Shown here: positions 60,954-64,000 of the stretch, piece after piece
Layout of the letters: each line of letters opens with the position of its first letter
How positions within the stretch are numbered: position 1 is the stretch's first letter
Source of the DNA: Nocardia abscessus NBRC 100374
Lineage (GTDB): Bacteria; Actinomycetota; Actinomycetes; Mycobacteriales; Mycobacteriaceae
Assembly (NCBI RefSeq): GCF_000308455.1
Contig: NZ_BAFP01000096.1
Coordinates: forward strand, 1-64,000
DNA: 64,000 nt
Direction of reading: 5' to 3'
Translations under genes and position numbers: made by a program
Notes under the pieces: generated by a model
Seen by the model: the letters and a program-made list of their open reading frames with translations, nothing else
The model's database searches: none
What the model was told of the DNA's origin: nothing

Positions 60954-62348
60954 ATGAGTCCGATCGCGCCCCTGCTGCGGCGCGCCCGCATCGCGAACTC
61001 TTTCGCGTTCGGCTTGCAGGGCTTCTTCTTCGCCGTCGTGCTGACCGAGTTGCCGCAGCAGAAGGAGCGCTTCGGCCTGTCGGACGAGGTGATCGTCGTC
61101 TCGGTGGTGTTCGTGTCGCTGCTGGCCGGCGGCGGCAGCGTCGTGGCGGAGCGACTGGCGCTGCGCCGGTCGAGCCGCGACGCCGTGCGGATCGGGCTGT
61201 TGCTCGTCGCCGTCACCGGCTCGGCCGCGGCGTTCGCGCCGAACGCCGCGCTGCTGGTGGCCGCGCTCGGCTGCTACGGGATCGCGGTCGGCATCGTCGA
61301 CGCGAGCACCAATATGCAGGCGGTGTTCATCCAGCACGGGTACGGGGCGTTCATCCTGTCGTCGTTCTACGCGGCGTGGAGCGCCGGATCGATCACCGGG
61401 GCGCTGTTCGTCTCGGGATGCGAGGCGCTGGGGGTGACGCTGCGGGTATTGCTGCTCGCGGCCGCGTCGATCGTGTTCGTCCTCGGCTGTGCGCTCGGAC
61501 CGCACCTGCTCGGCGTCCGGGACGCGGAGACGAGTCCCGCCGAAACCGGGGCCACCGAGACGACCGGGGCTACCGCCGAACGCGGCTTGACCAGGGCGAC
61601 CGAGGCGACCACCGAGTCCGGCGCGACCCACCCGACCGCCGAACGCGGCTCGACCGAGGCGACCACCGAAACCGGCGCGACCAAGGCGACCCACCCAACC
61701 TCCGACGCCGTCGCGACCGGGACGACCGTCGCGCTGCGCGCATATCTGGCGTTCGGGGTCGCGATGGCGCTCGTGTTCGCCGTCGACCTGGCGGTGGGCA
61801 ACTGGTCGGCCCTGTACCTCACCGACGACCTGCTCGCCACTTCCGCGACCGCCGCACTCGCCTTGGCCGCGTATCAGGGCACCTCGCTGCTCGCCCGGCT
61901 GGCCGGCGATTCGCTGGTGCGCCGCTTCGGGCCGCGCAGGGTGGTGCGTGTCGCCGCGAGCACCGGGGCGTTGGGGCTGGCGATCGTGGTGGTCGCGCCG
62001 GGTCCGGTGATTGCGATCGCCGGATTCCTCGTGGCGGGTGTCGGCCTGCCCGTGATCGCGCCGCTGTGCTTCAGCGCAGCCGGGCAACTCGCCACCGGGC
62101 GGGGGCTCGACGCACTGATCGCGCGCCTCAACCTGTTCAACTACGCGGGAACCCTGCTCGGCGGCGGCGTGATCGGCGCGGTCGCGGCGAGCTTCGGACA
62201 TCGGGCGGGCTTCGTGTTGGCCCTGGTCTTCGCCGGAGTGCTGATCGCACTCGCCCGCGTCTTCCGCTACCACCAGGTAGCGAGCGCGCCCGTCACGCCT
62301 GGCCCCGGGGCGCTGAACGGACGTCCGACAGGTCCTTCGGGCGCGTAG
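60954..62348 (+). CDS. MFS transporter with a repetitive central loop
   Basis: 464 residues from the ATG at 60954. Twelve-helix major facilitator pattern: ANSFAFGLQGFFFAVVLTEL (TM1), ... GCYGIAVGIVDASTNMQAV, ... TSLLARLAGDSLVRRFGPRR (second-half loop motif). Between TM6 and TM7 lies a loop of about 60 residues, rich in Thr, Ala and Glu, with repeats (ATEATTESGATHPTAERG, STEATTETGATKATHPT). The first and second halves are otherwise normal. Likely an exporter or sugar-type transporter; direction cannot be read. Divergent from the P450. Confidence 0.88.
   Translation: MSPIAPLLRRARIANSFAFGLQGFFFAVVLTELPQQKERFGLSDEVIVVSVVFVSLLAGGGSVVAERLALRRSSRDAVRIGLLLVAVTGSAAAFAPNAALLVAALGCYGIAVGIVDASTNMQAVFIQHGYGAFILSSFYAAWSAGSITGALFVSGCEALGVTLRVLLLAAASIVFVLGCALGPHLLGVRDAETSPAETGATETTGATAERGLTRATEATTESGATHPTAERGSTEATTETGATKATHPTSDAVATGTTVALRAYLAFGVAMALVFAVDLAVGNWSALYLTDDLLATSATAALALAAYQGTSLLARLAGDSLVRRFGPRRVVRVAASTGALGLAIVVVAPGPVIAIAGFLVAGVGLPVIAPLCFSAAGQLATGRGLDALIARLNLFNYAGTLLGGGVIGAVAASFGHRAGFVLALVFAGVLIALARVFRYHQVASAPVTPGPGALNGRPTGPSGA
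61575..61700. repeat. In-frame repeat in the MFS central loop
   Basis: Units of about 63 bases: GCCGAACGCGGCT recurs at 61575 and 61638, and GACCGAGGCGACCACCGA recurs at about 61599 and 61652. The repeats keep frame and expand a cytoplasmic loop. Confidence 0.75.
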
Positions 62349-62419
62349 GCCCGTTCGGGCGTCGTCGGTGCCGTCCGGCCGGTGTCACCGGCCAACAATG
62401 GTCGGTCCGGAGACGGCTG

Positions 62420-63580
62420 TCAGCGGCGCAGGGGACCTTCCAGTGGATGCGCACGGAAGAAGTCCCACATGATCCGGTTGGCGCTGATCGACGTCGTGGT
62501 GGTGCCGACCAGCGGCACGGGTGAGGCGACGGACGGGTTGCCCGGCCACGTGTGCCCGCCGTCGACGATCGAGTAGAACTCGACGGCGCCTCCCGGCGGG
62601 CACGGGTAACTCGCCAGCGTCACGTCGGAAGCGATCTGCCGCTGGGCCGGATCTGCTCCGCAACCGTTCCGGCGCGCCCATGCCGCCGCCTGCGCCGGGA
62701 TGGTTTCCGGTCCCGGTCCCGCGATCACCGGACGGCCCGTCCCGGCGTCCGGCGCCACGACCGAGCCGGAGCCGTCGGGCTTCGGCAGGAACCTGGCGTT
62801 CGGGCCCGTGCCGCCGGTGTAGGCGACGATCGGGTCAGCGGTGCCGTGGAAGGCGACCACGGGCACGGGACGTTCGGTACGGCACCACGCGAAGTCCTGC
62901 AGGCCGGCCACCGGAGCGATCGCCGCGATCCGATCCGAGAGCTGACATGCCAGCGAGGACGTGGTGAAGGCGCCCATCGACAGACCGGTGACAAAGATCC
63001 GGCGCTCGTCGACGCACAGCGACGACTCGACATGCGACATCAGGTCGGACAGGTAGGCTACGTCACCACTGGCCTCGCCGAAATCCCAGCGCGGCAACCC
63101 CGGTTGCTCCAGCTGCGGGGTGATCGTCACGAACCCCTCGACGGCGCCCAGCTCGCTGATTCCACTGCTGAGGTGTTCGAGCGCGGCGGGCTCGAGGTAA
63201 CCGTGCAGATCGAACACGACGGGCGCGGGCCGACCCACGGCGGTACCCGGCACGTCCTGGATGTAGCTGCCGGACCTGTCGCCCGCGGCGAAACGCAACG
63301 TCGATCGCACCGGCGCGGCCGCGGGCGCAGCGCAACCCGCGGAGGCGACGGGATCGGGCATCGAAGTGTGTTCGTCGGCCCGCGCGGCACCGTGGCCCGC
63401 GGTGAGGACCGCGCCGATGGCGACGCAGGTCGCGACGACCGCACCGGCGAGGCGCAGCGGCGCGCCGGTCCGCCGCCGTTCGCCACGCGCGCGACCGACC
63501 CGGTCGGCAGCCGGAAAAATCATATTCTTGAGCATGAGAAGCATGCTCGCACCGGTGGGTGGAAATCGGTGCCGCTTCAT
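62420..63580 (-). CDS. Secreted PHB-depolymerase/feruloyl-esterase-like hydrolase
   Basis: 386 residues from the ATG at 63580; starts at 63544 or 63523 are also possible. A long N-terminal region precedes a hydrophobic segment (LAGAVVATCVAIGAVLTAGHGAARA-DE), a signal peptide with an AxA site. Alpha/beta hydrolase core: VVFDLHGYLEPAALEHLSSG, FVTGLSMGAFTTSSLACQL (GLSMG nucleophile Ser), VVAFHGTADPIVAYTGG (Asp region) and YSIVDGGHTWPGN (His). This is the LpqC/esterase-D/PHB depolymerase type. The upstream 235 bases (to 63815) carry an open extension of the same frame (RLAGVRYAVVDSTDGPLGRA) that may be non-coding or part of another gene. Confidence 0.85.
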   Translation of the reverse strand: MKRHRFPPTGASMLLMLKNMIFPAADRVGRARGERRRTGAPLRLAGAVVATCVAIGAVLTAGHGAARADEHTSMPDPVASAGCAAPAAAPVRSTLRFAAGDRSGSYIQDVPGTAVGRPAPVVFDLHGYLEPAALEHLSSGISELGAVEGFVTITPQLEQPGLPRWDFGEASGDVAYLSDLMSHVESSLCVDERRIFVTGLSMGAFTTSSLACQLSDRIAAIAPVAGLQDFAWCRTERPVPVVAFHGTADPIVAYTGGTGPNARFLPKPDGSGSVVAPDAGTGRPVIAGPGPETIPAQAAAWARRNGCGADPAQRQIASDVTLASYPCPPGGAVEFYSIVDGGHTWPGNPSVASPVPLVGTTTTSISANRIMWDFFRAHPLEGPLRR

Positions 63581-63815
63581 GATTTCGAGCAGACGTCGGG
63601 AACGTTTACGACCGCGAAGGCGGCGCACCGGCTGCCCGAGTCCCTGTCGCGACGGGGTGGACAGATAGCCACCGCGTACCGGGTGACGGACGTGGCGCCG
63701 AAATGCTCGGCGGCGAATCAACGTGGCTCGGCCCAGCGGTCCGTCGGTCGAGTCCACCACCGCGTAGCGCACCCCGGCCAGGCGCTCGACGAGATCGTCG
63801 AGGCGTCAGTCGAAA

Positions 63816-64000
63816 TCACTCACGGAAGAACAGGTCACGGCGGCCTTCCGGTTCATTCGGCGGCTGGGACGCGGGCGGCAGGACCGTGGGGTCCGGATCC
63901 GGCGCGGCGCGCCGCCTGGGCAGAGCGGGCCGCGAAGTATGTTCCCGCGACCAGCCCGGCTCGGCGTCGGTCGCCGCCGCAGCTGCCTGCGGCGGGCCGA
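63816..64000 (-). CDS. C-terminus of a protein cut by the window edge
   Basis: The frame enters from the right edge and stops at TGA 63816-63818. The visible 60 residues are Pro/Arg/Asp-rich and end with NEPEGRRDLFFRE. The other two frames are shorter or have less natural composition. A disordered cytoplasmic tail is likely; the protein cannot be identified. Confidence 0.5.
   Translation of the reverse strand, partial: GPPQAAAAATDAEPGWSREHTSRPALPRRRAAPDPDPTVLPPASQPPNEPEGRRDLFFRE

Noticed and set aside
57936..62348. Complete natural-product gene cluster
   Set aside because: No core synthase or precursor gene is visible; only oxygenases and a transporter.

Overview
The window is high-GC actinobacterial DNA, most likely from Nocardia or a close relative in the Mycobacteriales. 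The main evidence is gene order. Reading leftwards, the minus strand carries thrS, a HIT protein, pgsA, patA, pimA, a LemA-Nudix protein, pdxS, tesB, pdxT, yebC, ruvC, ruvA, ruvB, yajC, secD, secF, an ABC-type solute-binding lipoprotein, apt and rel. This is the order known from the Mycobacterium tuberculosis rel-to-thrS region. A cutinase, phosphatidylinositol mannoside genes and an MTB12-like lipoprotein fit a mycolate-containing host. The genus call is inference from remembered synteny; no search was run.

Layout. 0-5.5 kb: the start of a gene cut by the window edge, a membrane protein, a large cutinase and rel. 5.5-14.7 kb: accessory DNA between rel and apt, which are neighbours in M. tuberculosis. 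It holds two phosphoesterases, a YnfA-like protein, an operon of a VWA protein, a divergent PurA paralogue and an NrtR-like Nudix regulator (8.3-11.2 kb), an HxlR/SnoaL pair, a YjbR protein and an ABC-F ATPase. 14.7-20.5 kb: apt, lipoprotein and secF-secD-yajC. 20.6-23.5 kb: a monooxygenase divergent from a TetR regulator, and a protein with four DivIVA modules. 23.6-25.9 kb: ruvCAB with a LexA box. 25.9-30.6 kb: a mixed island of thioesterase, macrodomain, GlxA-type regulator facing an oxidoreductase, and an ArsR/SRPBCC operon with a duplicated mini-ORF. 30.6-43 kb: the conserved yebC-to-thrS segment. 43-48 kb: a FhuF-like protein, a PGPGW membrane protein, a SulP-carbonic anhydrase fusion and a decayed tandem copy of it.

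48.2-52.3 kb: four tRNA genes (Val-CAC, Gly-GCC, Cys-GCA, Val-GAC), then relics of an integrated element (broken tyrosine integrase, small membrane ORF, broken XRE/TPR regulator), then an HxlR regulator facing an NmrA-like reductase. 52.6-54.8 kb: two convergent genes with nuclease-like domains, one a sigma-region-4-like HTH plus a degenerate TnsA-like fold, the other a CoiA-like domain with coiled coil and membrane tail. 55-64 kb: a simple-sequence repeat, a proline-rich coiled-coil protein, a LysR regulator, a flavin monooxygenase, a cytochrome P450, an MFS transporter, a secreted esterase and the end of a gene cut by the window.

The best candidate for an undescribed system is the VWA/PurA-like/NrtR-like operon. 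A near-perfect 31-bp palindrome lies between the -35 and -10 of its promoter, and the regulator that could bind it is the last gene of the operon. The second candidate is the convergent nuclease-like pair at 52.6-54.8 kb. Several other regulator genes also have readable palindromic operators beside them (TetR, ArsR, GlxA, HxlR).
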